The notes under the pieces were generated by a model. That model ran no database searches, was not told where the DNA came from, and worked only from the letters and a program-made list of their open reading frames with translations. Shown here one piece after another: positions 53,601 through 59,780 of a stretch of DNA of 64,000 bases; position 1 is the first letter of the stretch, and each line of letters opens with the position of its first letter. The DNA is taken from NCBI GenBank assembly GCA_002737365.1, contig NSIL01000006.1, positions 98,782 through 162,781 on the forward strand, written 5' to 3'. The DNA comes from Acidobacterium sp. GTDB taxonomy: Bacteria; Acidobacteriota; Vicinamibacteria; Vicinamibacterales; UBA2999. The position numbers and the translations under genes were made by a program.

Positions 53601-53776
53601 AAGCCTCGCTCCGGGTCGACCCTCGCGAGTCGGGCACGTACACCAACCTCGCCAATCTCGAGCTTCAAGCAGGCAATCGCGCGAGCGCCCGGCAATATTT
53701 TGCCGAAGCGCTGACGGTTGATCCGCTATCGCAAAGCGCCCGCGAAGGACTCGCGTCACTTCAATCACCTCGCTAA
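50612..53776 (+). CDS. membrane protein fused to spermidine synthase-like domain and TPR repeats
   Basis: The 1054-residue protein begins MRRGPFLFLFAVSGAAALIYEVVWTRLL, typical of membrane-bound spermidine synthase-like proteins. About 14 helices span residues 1-470. A methyltransferase-fold domain (VAILGLGSGVTLGSAL, VLEISPEV, IVGDGRTHL, EPSNPWMAGIASLFTREFF) covers 540-760. The last 240 residues hold TPR repeats (AHYYAGSLFFLQNRLDMAA, AHNLLGACLASMGQADAA). Residues 209-240, between the two membrane halves, are a translated repeat. The aminopropyltransferase activity is doubtful; the family function is unknown. It follows the membrane protein after 37 bases. Confidence 0.83.
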   Translation: MRRGPFLFLFAVSGAAALIYEVVWTRLLTLQMGHGIAAASTVLAAFMGGLAVGAAVAGRRGGRLTPERALTVYAGLELAIGVLALFLPVALTAVRPLLAGAYADGQGGTAFAFLRLATSVLLLAVPAAAMGATFPIAARWMVRAASSAAQDAGGLYAANTLGAAAGAVLAGFVLIPALGLTGATWVGVALNIAAAAGAYAIARGAATSMAEPKGSAPRLRAGGKAEAKGSAPRLQPEGSPWLAALTLGASGFASLTLQVVWTRLLVQILGPTTYAFSIVVAIFIIGLAAGAAVGSWLVSRVRSAATGLAISLLTSAGLSLAAAASVDWALLTMAEIVARPGFQFFDVMLREVWLVTALLLPMTIAFGTAFPFAVALATGSDDAVTESLGRIYAVNTVGAITGALLAGFVLVPAIGLHLTIRIVALVVGLTAVGLLVFAGPARGRLAAFVLAAVVLAAGFALPQWDPLLLSSGAYKYAAALRGPSLETALAAGELLSYREGATGTVAVRRLAGTVSLAIDGKVDASNAGDMLTQRLLAHVPLLLHPAPKRVAILGLGSGVTLGSALTHPLEAATVLEISPEVVAASRFFELENHRALADPRTRLIVGDGRTHLMLGREQYDVIVSEPSNPWMAGIASLFTREFFEGAKARLAPGGMLCQWAHTYDISRDDLRSIVATFLTAFPEGTMWLIGDADVLLVGSTGPLDDRIAGIAEAWQRPGVAADLASVGAREPYAITSLFVAQGDALRTWAAGASLQTDDRSRLEFSGPRNIFGASRDDNAVTLRELANSSPKPAAVTAGEHTATAATYRNRGLMFLQSDAQRPAYADFTKALSANPNDPVSLDGLIRSAAALGRIDDARAVLTKLASVPANSSAKLALSKVLASQGAVDQAVRIPFSLLQADPGNVPALEQLASVLSDVGDAARLEPVVAKLVAEAPKNTWAHYYAGSLFFLQNRLDMAAQAARNSISLEPTNAKAHNLLGACLASMGQADAARAAFEASLRVDPRESGTYTNLANLELQAGNRASARQYFAEALTVDPLSQSAREGLASLQSPR
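51239..51328. repeat. two 45-bp in-frame repeat units (type C)
   Basis: Two units start 45 bases apart. Each begins with a palindrome: GCCGAACC-TAAA-GGTTCGGC (51239-51258) is perfect, and the second (51284-51303) is degenerate in the left arm. Translation gives AEPKGSAPRLRAGGK and AEAKGSAPRLQPEGS, a 15-residue tandem repeat in a linker between membrane halves. Confidence 0.8.
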
Positions 53777-53990
53777 GGGCTATCCAATTCACTGAAGTTT
53801 GATCCAAGTTGGCCGAGTACCTGTTCCGGTCGGCTTCACCTGCCTGTGTGCGCTAGACCACCAGCTGTGTAAGAAGTGACACGTCCCGAGACAGCCCCGC
53901 GACTGCACAAAGAGGTGTTTTAGTCTGAAGATCCACGGATCAGACTTCGGCACGAGCTTTGCTAGGTAAGGTGGCGGGGGGTGCAATTCG
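53777..53990. other. non-coding stretch with one hairpin
   Basis: No protein-coding sequence is convincing here. An imperfect hairpin (GTCTGA...TCAGAC, 53923-53945) with inner ATCC/GGAT pairing could terminate the upstream TPR gene. The rest shows nothing I can name. Confidence 0.4.
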
Positions 53991-54206
53991 ATGAGTGTCG
54001 TTCGCATTCTGGGATTCTCGACGTTGCGCTGTGGGTGCGTAGTCGGTCGTTACCGAGACGTGGCCAGCACGCGCGAGGTCATCTACGTAGAAGAAAAAGG
54101 CGTTGGCTGTGACAGCCACGCGCACCGTCGCAACCACACGGTTTCGGCAGAGCGCGAACGGTTTGCCGCCGTCGCCATGACCACGCTGACCGCCAGAGCG
54201 TCGTAA
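53991..54206 (+). CDS. small Cys/His-containing protein of unknown function
   Basis: A 71-residue frame starts MSVVRILGFSTLRCGCVVGRY and continues with VEEKGVGCDSHAHRRNHTVS. Three cysteines (14, 16, 40) and three histidines (43, 45, 49) could form a metal site. A G-rich run lies 7 bases before the ATG, and a perfect 7-bp hairpin follows the stop by one base, both of which argue that this is a true gene and not chance. The opposite strand is also open (97 residues) but lacks such signals. It is 54 bases ahead of the DNA methyltransferase gene. I know no function. Confidence 0.55.
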   Translation: MSVVRILGFSTLRCGCVVGRYRDVASTREVIYVEEKGVGCDSHAHRRNHTVSAERERFAAVAMTTLTARAS

Positions 54207-54207
54207 G

Positions 54208-54226
54208 GTCCGGCAAGAGGCCGGAC
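54208..54226 (+). terminator. hairpin just after the small Cys/His gene
   Basis: GTCCGGC and GCCGGAC form a perfect 7-bp stem with the loop AAGAG, starting one base after the stop codon. It lacks a T-run. Confidence 0.55.
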
Positions 54227-54242
54227 ACCACACTGAGGCGCA

Positions 54243-54258
54243 CGGTACAATCGTACCG
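54243..54258 (+). promoter_or_regulatory. palindrome with embedded -10 before the DNA methyltransferase
   Basis: CGGTAC-AATC-GTACCG is a 6-bp inverted repeat. TACAAT (54246-54251) inside it is a good -10 and ends 9 bases before the GTG start. A protein bound to the palindrome would cover the promoter; self-regulation by the methyltransferase or a control protein is possible. Confidence 0.5.
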
Positions 54259-54260
54259 AC

Positions 54261-55166
54261 GTGCCCCCTCGCCTCCCCAAACCTTTTGCCGATCTGCGTC
54301 GCGGAAGCCAGCGTTTACGCTTCTTCCACAGCGACGCCCTGGACATTCTCGGCCGGCTCTCCCCTGCCTCGATTGACGTCGTCGTCACATCCCCGCCGTA
54401 TAACCTGGGTATTCAATACCGGTCGTACGACGATGAGCTGCCTCGGCCGGCGTACCTGGCGTGGACCGGCGAGTGGATTCAGGCGGTCAAGCGGGTGCTG
54501 GCCCGGGAAGGTTCACTGTTCCTGAATGTGGGTGCCAAGCCGAAGGACCCCTGGACGGCACTTGATGTGGCCCAGGCGGTGCGGCCCCACCTCGAACTCC
54601 AGAATATTCTGCACTGGGTCAAATCCATCGCCATCGAGAAGTCCCTCGCAGGCTCCGGTTCGGGCCTGGTTGATGATTTGGCCGTCGGCCACTACAAGCC
54701 GATCAACAGCGCGCGCTTCGTCAACGACTGCCACGAGTTCGTCTTCCACTTCAGCCCGACCGGCCGGACGCCGCTCGACCGCCGCGCGGTGGGCGTGAAG
54801 TACCAGGATCAATCGAACGTCACGCGCTGGCAGGGATCGGGCTCGGGGCTGCGGTGCCGGGGCAACACCTGGTTCCTGCCGTATGAAACGATCCAAAGCC
54901 GCGACAAGGAACGGCCGCACCCGGCGACCTTCCCGTGGCGGCTGCCGGCGTACTGCCTGAAGCTGCATGGCCTGCCGCGGGTCGGCCTCGCACTCGATCC
55001 ATTCCTGGGACTGGGCAGCAGCGCCGTCGCCTGCGCCCAGCTGGGAGTGGATTTCGTGGGCATCGAGCTCGACGAGCATTATCTGGCCGAAGCCGTGGCT
55101 CGGACCGAGGCCGCGCTCAACAAGCGCGGGCCGCGCTCAACAAGCGCGGGCCATAGTTGTCCTTGA
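54261..55166 (+). CDS. site-specific DNA methyltransferase (beta class, N4-C or N6-A)
   Basis: The 301-residue enzyme methylates an exocyclic amino group. Catalytic motif IV TSPPYNLGIQY is near residue 47 and the SAM motif DPFLGLGSSAVACAQLG near 250, so motif IV precedes I as in the beta class; SPPY favours N4-cytosine but is not decisive. No restriction endonuclease or specificity subunit is nearby, so it looks solitary. It starts with GTG. The last 11 residues are altered by a 20-bp tandem duplication; with one copy the protein would end ...NKRGP. Confidence 0.88.
   Translation: MPPRLPKPFADLRRGSQRLRFFHSDALDILGRLSPASIDVVVTSPPYNLGIQYRSYDDELPRPAYLAWTGEWIQAVKRVLAREGSLFLNVGAKPKDPWTALDVAQAVRPHLELQNILHWVKSIAIEKSLAGSGSGLVDDLAVGHYKPINSARFVNDCHEFVFHFSPTGRTPLDRRAVGVKYQDQSNVTRWQGSGSGLRCRGNTWFLPYETIQSRDKERPHPATFPWRLPAYCLKLHGLPRVGLALDPFLGLGSSAVACAQLGVDFVGIELDEHYLAEAVARTEAALNKRGPRSTSAGHSCP
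55111..55150. repeat. perfect 20-bp tandem duplication at the end of the DNA methyltransferase gene
   Basis: The unit (55111-55130) is repeated exactly at 55131-55150 and is itself a hairpin (CCGCGCT-CAACA-AGCGCGG). Because 20 is not a multiple of three, the second copy is read in another frame and the original TAG (55154-55156) is skipped, extending the protein to TGA at 55164. Confidence 0.95.
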
Positions 55167-55170
55167 ATCC

Positions 55171-55185
55171 ATCTCCGCCGGAGAT
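55171..55185. promoter_or_regulatory. short hairpin before the LysR gene
   Basis: ATCTCC-GCC-GGAGAT forms a 6-bp stem 5 bases after the DNA methyltransferase stop and 30 bases before the LysR start. It could be a terminator stem or an operator for the LysR protein. Confidence 0.3.
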
Positions 55186-55215
55186 ATATGCTCTCATGCA
55201 TCCTGGGAGTGATTC

Positions 55216-56118
55216 GTGGACCTTCGACAACTGGAAATTATACGAGCCATTGCCGAAACAGGGTCGTTCACGGCCGCCGGCCACAAGCTGCACGTGTCGC
55301 AGTCGGCCATCAGCCGCCAGATTCTGCTGCTTGAAGATGAACTGAAAGAGGCGGTGTTCCTGCGGGTGGGCCGCCGGATCCGCATCACGCCGGCGGGTGA
55401 ATCGCTGCTCCAGCTCAGCCACCGGGTCTTCCAGGACCTGAAGGACACGACCGCCGGCATCACCGACAGCCAGGACTCGCTGCGCGGCACGGTGCGCCTG
55501 CTCGGCGGCATGACGGTGTGCCTGTATGTGTTCCCGCCGCTGCTGACCGAACTGAGACGCCAGCATCCGGAGATTGAGCTGAAGCTGATGTCGGGCAGTT
55601 CGGAGCAGTGCCTGGCGCGGCTGCGGTCCGGCGCCGGCGACCTGGCGTTGCTGACGCTGCCGGTCGAGCAGCCCGATCTCGTGACGGTGCCCGTGCTGCA
55701 GGAGGAGCTGCTGGTGGTGACGGCGGCGAAGCATCCCCTGTCTCGCAAGAAGAAGGTGCTGCCGCAGGACCTGGTTCGCCAGCCGTTTGTGCTCTTCGAG
55801 CCGGGGTCCAACACCCGTCGCTCGATCGACGAGTTCTTCGTGTCGGCGCGCATTGAGCCGCAAATCGTGATGGAAACCGAGAACGTCGAGATCATCAAGG
55901 CGCTGGTCCGCAACGGCCTCGGCATCACGATCATCCCGTACCAGGCGGTGGCCCGCGATGTGACGAGCGGCCAGATGCACTGTGCCCGCATCGAGGGACG
56001 GTCGCTGGTGCGGGAGACGGGCTGGATCTACCAGAAGATGAGCCGGACGCCGCGCGCGGTGCAGGAAGTGATCAAGGCCTTCGAGCGGGTCCGCCCGAAG
56101 CTGAAGCTCGCGCCGTAG
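55216..56118 (+). CDS. LysR-family transcriptional regulator
   Basis: The 300-residue protein has the N-terminal helix-turn-helix MDLRQLEIIRAIAETGSFTAAGHKLHVSQSAISRQI and a periplasmic-binding-like effector domain from about residue 90. It starts with GTG, with GGGAG 9 bases upstream. No divergent target gene lies next to it, so its regulon and ligand are unknown. It converges on the VWFA gene. Confidence 0.92.
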   Translation: MDLRQLEIIRAIAETGSFTAAGHKLHVSQSAISRQILLLEDELKEAVFLRVGRRIRITPAGESLLQLSHRVFQDLKDTTAGITDSQDSLRGTVRLLGGMTVCLYVFPPLLTELRRQHPEIELKLMSGSSEQCLARLRSGAGDLALLTLPVEQPDLVTVPVLQEELLVVTAAKHPLSRKKKVLPQDLVRQPFVLFEPGSNTRRSIDEFFVSARIEPQIVMETENVEIIKALVRNGLGITIIPYQAVARDVTSGQMHCARIEGRSLVRETGWIYQKMSRTPRAVQEVIKAFERVRPKLKLAP

Positions 56119-56151
56119 CGTTCGCTATCGCCGTCGAACCCGCTACGGCGC
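56110..56151. terminator. bidirectional hairpin containing both convergent stop codons
   Basis: Perfect 11-bp arms GCGCCGTAGCG (56110-56120) and CGCTACGGCGC (56141-56151) enclose 20 bases, in which TTCG and CGAA can extend the stem past a bulge. The LysR stop TAG (56116-56118) and the VWFA stop (56143-56145) lie in opposite arms. CTTT follows on the plus strand. Confidence 0.7.
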
Positions 56152-57399
56152 TTTCGGCTGCTGCCGCAACGAATACGACGTCCGCGACCACACGCTGATG
56201 CCCGGCTTGTCCACCAGCTTGACCTCGATCTTGCGCGTGCGCTTGAGCGGGTCGGGGTTGGTCGACGAGTAGCCCAGCACGTAGTAGTCGCTCGTTTCGG
56301 CGTCAATCCGCTTCAGCGCCTTGTCGAAATTGTTCTGGTTGACCACGGCGATGCCGCCGGTCTCCTCCGCCAGCACGCGCAGGCTGTCCTGCGTCTTGCG
56401 CACGTGCTCGCTGTACTCCACCGGGTCCAGTTGCTCGTCGAGGTCGGCGCCCGCCACCAGGCCTCGCGGGTCAATCGTGTAAAGCGTGGCGTTGGCGCGG
56501 TTCGCCGTGCGCGTCACCTCCGCCAGCTCGCGCGCCAGGTCGGCGTCGGAGAACTGCTGGCCGCTGAACTGGCCCTGCTGTTGCCGGCCTTCCTCGCGCG
56601 TCTGCCCGAACCGGCCACCGAACACCGGGTCCTCGCCCAGTCGTGATTCGGCGAATGGGTTGAAGTCGTAGCCGTTGCTCACCCAGATCACCGCCTTGCG
56701 GCGGTTGTTGATCTTTTCCATCTGCGACAGCATGTCGTAGGCCGTCGAGAACGCGACGTTGGCCCGGTAACGTACTTCGCTTGGGCCCTGGGCCCCATCG
56801 GAGCCCTGGATGATGTCGGCCGGCTTCAGCCCGTTCCCGGTGACCTTCTTGATCGCCTCGTCCAGGATCTTGCGGTCATAGGTCGGGTCGATCGCCAGTG
56901 ACGAGGGCCCGGTCGAGACAATCGAGAACATGTCGCCTTCGTGGATCAGCGTGCGCGAAATCTTCTTGAACAGGTCGCGGATGCGGCCGGTGTTGCGGAA
57001 ATCCAGGTGCAGGTCGTCGACGATGATCAGGAAGATGCGGCCGGCGGTGTCGTTCTTGGGGCGCGACGGCGGCAGGATGATGCCCTCCTGCGCTGACGGC
57101 GCGGGCGGTGCCGCCAGGTTATGCACGCGGCCGCCGTGCACCAGCGTGAGGCCGGTAATCTCCTGCTTGACGCCGTCCTCGTAGACCTCGAAATCGCGCT
57201 TGGTCAGGTCGGCCACGAATTGGTCCTGGCCGTTGCGCGCGATGGCATCGGTCGTGACGTAGTCGATGGCGACGCGAAACTGCGGCTGGCCGCCCTGGGA
57301 CGGTAACGCCGGCGCCGGCGTCGCTGGCGCCTGGGCGCCCAGGGCCGTGGTCAGGGCCAGGGTGGCGAGTGCTGCAAGGCGATAGCGTGCCGTCTTCAT
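56143..57399 (-). CDS. VWFA-related acidobacterial-type secreted protein
   Basis: The 418-residue protein has a signal peptide (MKTARYRLAALATLALTTALGAQ), a conserved segment FVADLTKRDFEVYEDGVKQEI at about 65-85, and a von Willebrand A-like domain from about 118 with IFLIIVDDLHLDF in place of the usual DxSxS. The central Gln/Gly-rich loop and C-terminal DYYVLGYSSTNPDPLKRTRKIEVKL fit the VWFA-related family first defined in acidobacteria (TIGR03436). Function is unknown; export and surface binding are inferred. The start follows TATACT by 6 bases. Confidence 0.88.
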   Translation of the reverse strand: MKTARYRLAALATLALTTALGAQAPATPAPALPSQGGQPQFRVAIDYVTTDAIARNGQDQFVADLTKRDFEVYEDGVKQEITGLTLVHGGRVHNLAAPPAPSAQEGIILPPSRPKNDTAGRIFLIIVDDLHLDFRNTGRIRDLFKKISRTLIHEGDMFSIVSTGPSSLAIDPTYDRKILDEAIKKVTGNGLKPADIIQGSDGAQGPSEVRYRANVAFSTAYDMLSQMEKINNRRKAVIWVSNGYDFNPFAESRLGEDPVFGGRFGQTREEGRQQQGQFSGQQFSDADLARELAEVTRTANRANATLYTIDPRGLVAGADLDEQLDPVEYSEHVRKTQDSLRVLAEETGGIAVVNQNNFDKALKRIDAETSDYYVLGYSSTNPDPLKRTRKIEVKLVDKPGISVWSRTSYSLRQQPKAP

Positions 57400-57405
57400 C
57401 CTGAC

Positions 57406-57411
57406 AGTATA
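57406..57411 (-). promoter_or_regulatory. -10-like hexamer for the VWFA gene
   Basis: TATACT on the minus strand ends 6 bases before the ATG at 57399. No ribosome-binding site fits, so a leaderless mRNA is likely. Confidence 0.5.
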
Positions 57412-57465
57412 AGACGAGTTTAGGGCTGGCAGGGCCGGTTGGCCCCACCTGCCCGACAATCCCTA

Positions 57466-57576
57466 ATGCGCATCGCGATCGGGGCGGATCACGCCGGTTT
57501 TGAGATGAAGCACGACCTGGCCGGGCACCTTGCCAAGATCGACGCCGTCGAATCCCGCTACTCGAGAGACCAGTAA
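57466..57576 (+). pseudogene. rpiB: internally deleted ribose-5-phosphate isomerase B remnant
   Basis: The 36-codon frame starts MRIAIGADHAGFEMKHDLAGHL, which is the clear N-terminus of RpiB/LacAB isomerases (about 145 residues when intact), then runs directly into AKIDAVESRYSRDQ and a stop. That ending resembles an RpiB C-terminal helix, so the middle of the gene (over 100 codons with the catalytic cysteine) seems to have been lost in one in-frame deletion. GACAAT ends 5 bases before the ATG, similar to other starts here. It cannot be an active isomerase. Confidence 0.75.
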
Positions 57577-57631
57577 CAGGGGGTACAGAGGATCAGGAGA
57601 AATATTTCTTCTGAGCTTTTTGACTCCTGTT
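57575..57631. repeat. post-stop inverted repeat related to 38930
   Basis: AACAGG (57575-57580) and CCTGTT (57626-57631) enclose the perfect 12-bp palindrome AGAAATATTTCT (57598-57609) and a GATCAGGAG segment. Its order of AACAGG, AGGAG, GAGCTTTT and CTCCTGTTT elements resembles 38930-38980. Both lie directly after a stop codon. Confidence 0.5.
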
Positions 57632-57634
57632 TGA

Positions 57635-58324
57635 TTATCCCAGCAGCTCGTGCCGGAGTGATTCGAACAGACCGTCGGCGCCGCGCACGCCGTCGAGGAC
57701 GGCCTCCGGCGTGAGCCACATGTCCGGGTTCAGCGACTCGGCCCGCGCCATCCAGCGATCGCGATCGCCGGCCTCGGTATGCCGCTCGTGAATGCGCGCT
57801 GACAGTTCGGAATGGCGCGCACGCAGGCGCGTTGCGATTTCGCGTCCTACCAATTCCTCGAGCAGACCATGCGTGTGGCGCGGCGCAACCGGCACGTCAT
57901 CGTCCGGATCCGCATCATCCAGCAATGGCTCATCCACCATGATCTCGTCGGCCCCGAGTTCGGCCGTCTCGTTCTGGGCATCAACCGCGACCGGTGCCAT
58001 GGCGGGTTGCTGGCGTGGGCGAGGCGACCGGTCGCGCGACCGCTGGCGGCGGCCTTCCGGTGGACGCAGACGAGCCGGGGCCTCGTCTTCCGGCGTCATC
58101 GCCTCGCTCAGCGCGAGAATCGCCGGCCAGTCGAACTCAATTTCGGGATGCTGGTCTTCGATGGTGCGGATCGCATCTTCGTCGAGCGGCGCACGGCCCA
58201 GCAGGATGCCCGGCGCCGTTCGATACCAGTACAGCAGCTTCGGCCGATCGCCCGGGCGATCGGCGTGAAGCAGGAAGGTATTTTCGGTGCCCCGGCGATC
58301 GCGGGTCAATCGGAGGAATGGCAC
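57635..58324 (-). CDS. conserved-looking protein of unknown function
   Basis: The 229-residue soluble protein has three parts: an N-terminal globular region (MPFLRLTRDRRGTENTFLLHADR ... YWYRTAPGILLGRAPLDEDAI), a charged disordered middle, first basic (RRQRSRDRSPRPRQQP) then acidic (DEPLLDDADPDDD), and a helical C-terminus from about 150. I recognise no family. It lies 9 bases downstream of the nuclease-like protein gene, so the two form an operon. Confidence 0.7.
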   Translation of the reverse strand: MPFLRLTRDRRGTENTFLLHADRPGDRPKLLYWYRTAPGILLGRAPLDEDAIRTIEDQHPEIEFDWPAILALSEAMTPEDEAPARLRPPEGRRQRSRDRSPRPRQQPAMAPVAVDAQNETAELGADEIMVDEPLLDDADPDDDVPVAPRHTHGLLEELVGREIATRLRARHSELSARIHERHTEAGDRDRWMARAESLNPDMWLTPEAVLDGVRGADGLFESLRHELLG

Positions 58325-58333
58325 GCCGCCTCC

Positions 58334-58975
58334 CTAACGCCGCTTCTTTGCGGCGCTCTTCTTGGGTGCCGGCTTGGCTGTCTTCTTCGCCACCGGCTTG
58401 GCTGCCTTTGCGGGCTTGGCCTTGGAAGCGGGCTTGGCTTTCGCCTTGACCACCACCTTCGCCTTGACCACCACCTTCGCCTTGGCCACCGGCTTCGCTT
58501 TCACGACAGCCTTGGGGGAAGCCGGGCTCAGCTTGACCACGGGCGCATTCGGCGATCGGAAGACCATGCTGAAGCGCACCTGGTTGTCGTAGGTGGTCTG
58601 GAAGGTCCAGATTTCCGACACGAGGATGTCATACTCCGCGCACAGCCGCCGGGCGGCGTCGACCGACGTCGACGGCAGGTACAGGTGCAGCGGCACCCGT
58701 AATTTGGCGAATCTCGCCCACTGGGCGCGGGCCTCAAGGGAAGTGACCGACTCACCGGTCTCGACCTCGACCGTCCCGACGAGTTTCTTGCCGCCCTCGG
58801 CGAAAATCAGCACGTCTGGAAACAGGACGAGGTTTTCAACCTGCACCGACTGGTTCTGTTCGCTGCCAGGATTAATGATGACCTCGGTCTTACGCTTATA
58901 ACGCGCCTGCAGCAAGCGAATGACCCGGTCGTGCTCAAGCTGTTCGCGAACCGGGCGGGTGAGAATCGGGCTCAC
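58334..58975 (-). CDS. nuclease-fold-like protein with histone H1-like tail
   Basis: The 213-residue protein has an N-terminal domain of about 140 residues containing FPDVLIFAEGGKKL and GTVEVETGESV, spaced like the PD...(D/E)xK motif of restriction-endonuclease-fold proteins; the expected Lys is Glu (EVE), so catalysis is doubtful. From about residue 152 it is an Ala/Lys/Pro/Val repeat tail (AKPVAKAKVVVKAKVVVKAK, PAPKKSAAKKRR) like the C-terminal domain of histone H1 or bacterial Hc1/AlgP, which binds DNA without specificity. It is the first gene of a two-gene operon. Confidence 0.72.
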   Translation of the reverse strand: MSPILTRPVREQLEHDRVIRLLQARYKRKTEVIINPGSEQNQSVQVENLVLFPDVLIFAEGGKKLVGTVEVETGESVTSLEARAQWARFAKLRVPLHLYLPSTSVDAARRLCAEYDILVSEIWTFQTTYDNQVRFSMVFRSPNAPVVKLSPASPKAVVKAKPVAKAKVVVKAKVVVKAKAKPASKAKPAKAAKPVAKKTAKPAPKKSAAKKRR

Positions 58976-59057
58976 TAATGGCCTCTTCGGGGTTGGGGTA
59001 AGGAGAAAGTCACGGCACTATAACACGCGTGTCACAGCACCCCGGCTAGAATGGGGG

Positions 59058-59747
59058 ATGGTTTTTCGCGGATCGGCCCTTCTCGCAGCTCTTTTAGCCG
59101 CTGCAAACCTGTCGGCCCAGCCAAGGCCCAAGACCCCCGCCTCCGCCAAGGCTACGGTGGACCAGCCAACCGCGGCTGTTCGGTCGGGGGTTGAACCGGC
59201 CCTGGCCAAGCTGCTGGCCAGCATCCGAGCGGCCGACAAGGGCCAGTTGGCCGTCTCTGAAGAGGATGGCCGTTTCCTGCGGGTCCTGATCGGCGCCATT
59301 AGTGCCAGGCAGGTGCTCGAAATCGGCGCCGCCAGCGGATACAGCGCCATCTGGATCGGCCTGGGCCTGCGCGACACCGGCGGCAAACTGGTCACCATCG
59401 AGTACGACCCGGTCCGCGCCAGGGAAGCCGCCGCCAACGTCCAGCGCGCCGGCCTCAGCGACATCGTCCAGGTGCTCGCCGGTGATGCGTTCAAGGAGAT
59501 CCCCAAGGTGCAGGGCCAGTTTGACCTGGTGTTTCTCGATGCGTGGAAGCCCGATTACAAGAAATTCTTCGAGTTGGTGTTCCCGCGCGTCACGCCAGGC
59601 GGGCTGTTCCTTGCACACAACGTCATCAACAAGAAGAACGACATGCTCGACTTCCTGACGCTGATCGAGACGCACCCGTACGCGCTGACGACCACGGTGT
59701 CGCCCGGCTTCGAGGGTATTTCGATGACTTATAAGAAGCGACAATGA
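59058..59747 (+). CDS. exported O-methyltransferase-like protein
   Basis: The 229-residue protein has a signal peptide (MVFRGSALLAALLAAANLSAQ) and a COMT-type methyltransferase fold: VLEIGAASGYSAIWIGLGL near residue 92, VTIEYDPVRAREA, VFLDAWKPDYKKFF and FLAHNVIN. SAM is cytosolic, so an exported enzyme is odd; it may lack activity or have another role. Residues 28-35 (ASAKATVD), just after the signal, are encoded by DNA resembling the repeat in priA. TAGAAT ends 5 bases before the ATG. A 7-bp repeat follows the stop. Confidence 0.8.
   Translation: MVFRGSALLAALLAAANLSAQPRPKTPASAKATVDQPTAAVRSGVEPALAKLLASIRAADKGQLAVSEEDGRFLRVLIGAISARQVLEIGAASGYSAIWIGLGLRDTGGKLVTIEYDPVRAREAAANVQRAGLSDIVQVLAGDAFKEIPKVQGQFDLVFLDAWKPDYKKFFELVFPRVTPGGLFLAHNVINKKNDMLDFLTLIETHPYALTTTVSPGFEGISMTYKKRQ
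59140..59163. repeat. type B repeat core in the O-methyltransferase gene
   Basis: This stretch matches the centre of the priA element (12317-12340) at 19 of 24 bases. The flanking 10-bp arms of the priA copy are missing. It is translated in a linker after the signal peptide. Confidence 0.4.
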
Positions 59748-59773
59748 CTTGGGGCTTGGGACCTGGGGCTTGG
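59746..59773. repeat. 7-bp tandem repeat at a stop codon
   Basis: Four units: GACTTGG, GGCTTGG, GACCTGG, GGCTTGG. The first includes the last two bases of the methyltransferase TGA. The arginase start follows 8 bases after the last unit. Confidence 0.7.
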
Positions 59774-59780
59774 GCGTGAC

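Noticed and set aside
53940..54233. A 97-residue minus-strand frame opposite the small Cys/His gene
   Set aside because: It has no ribosome-binding site, and the 3' hairpin and G-rich leader fit the plus-strand frame better.
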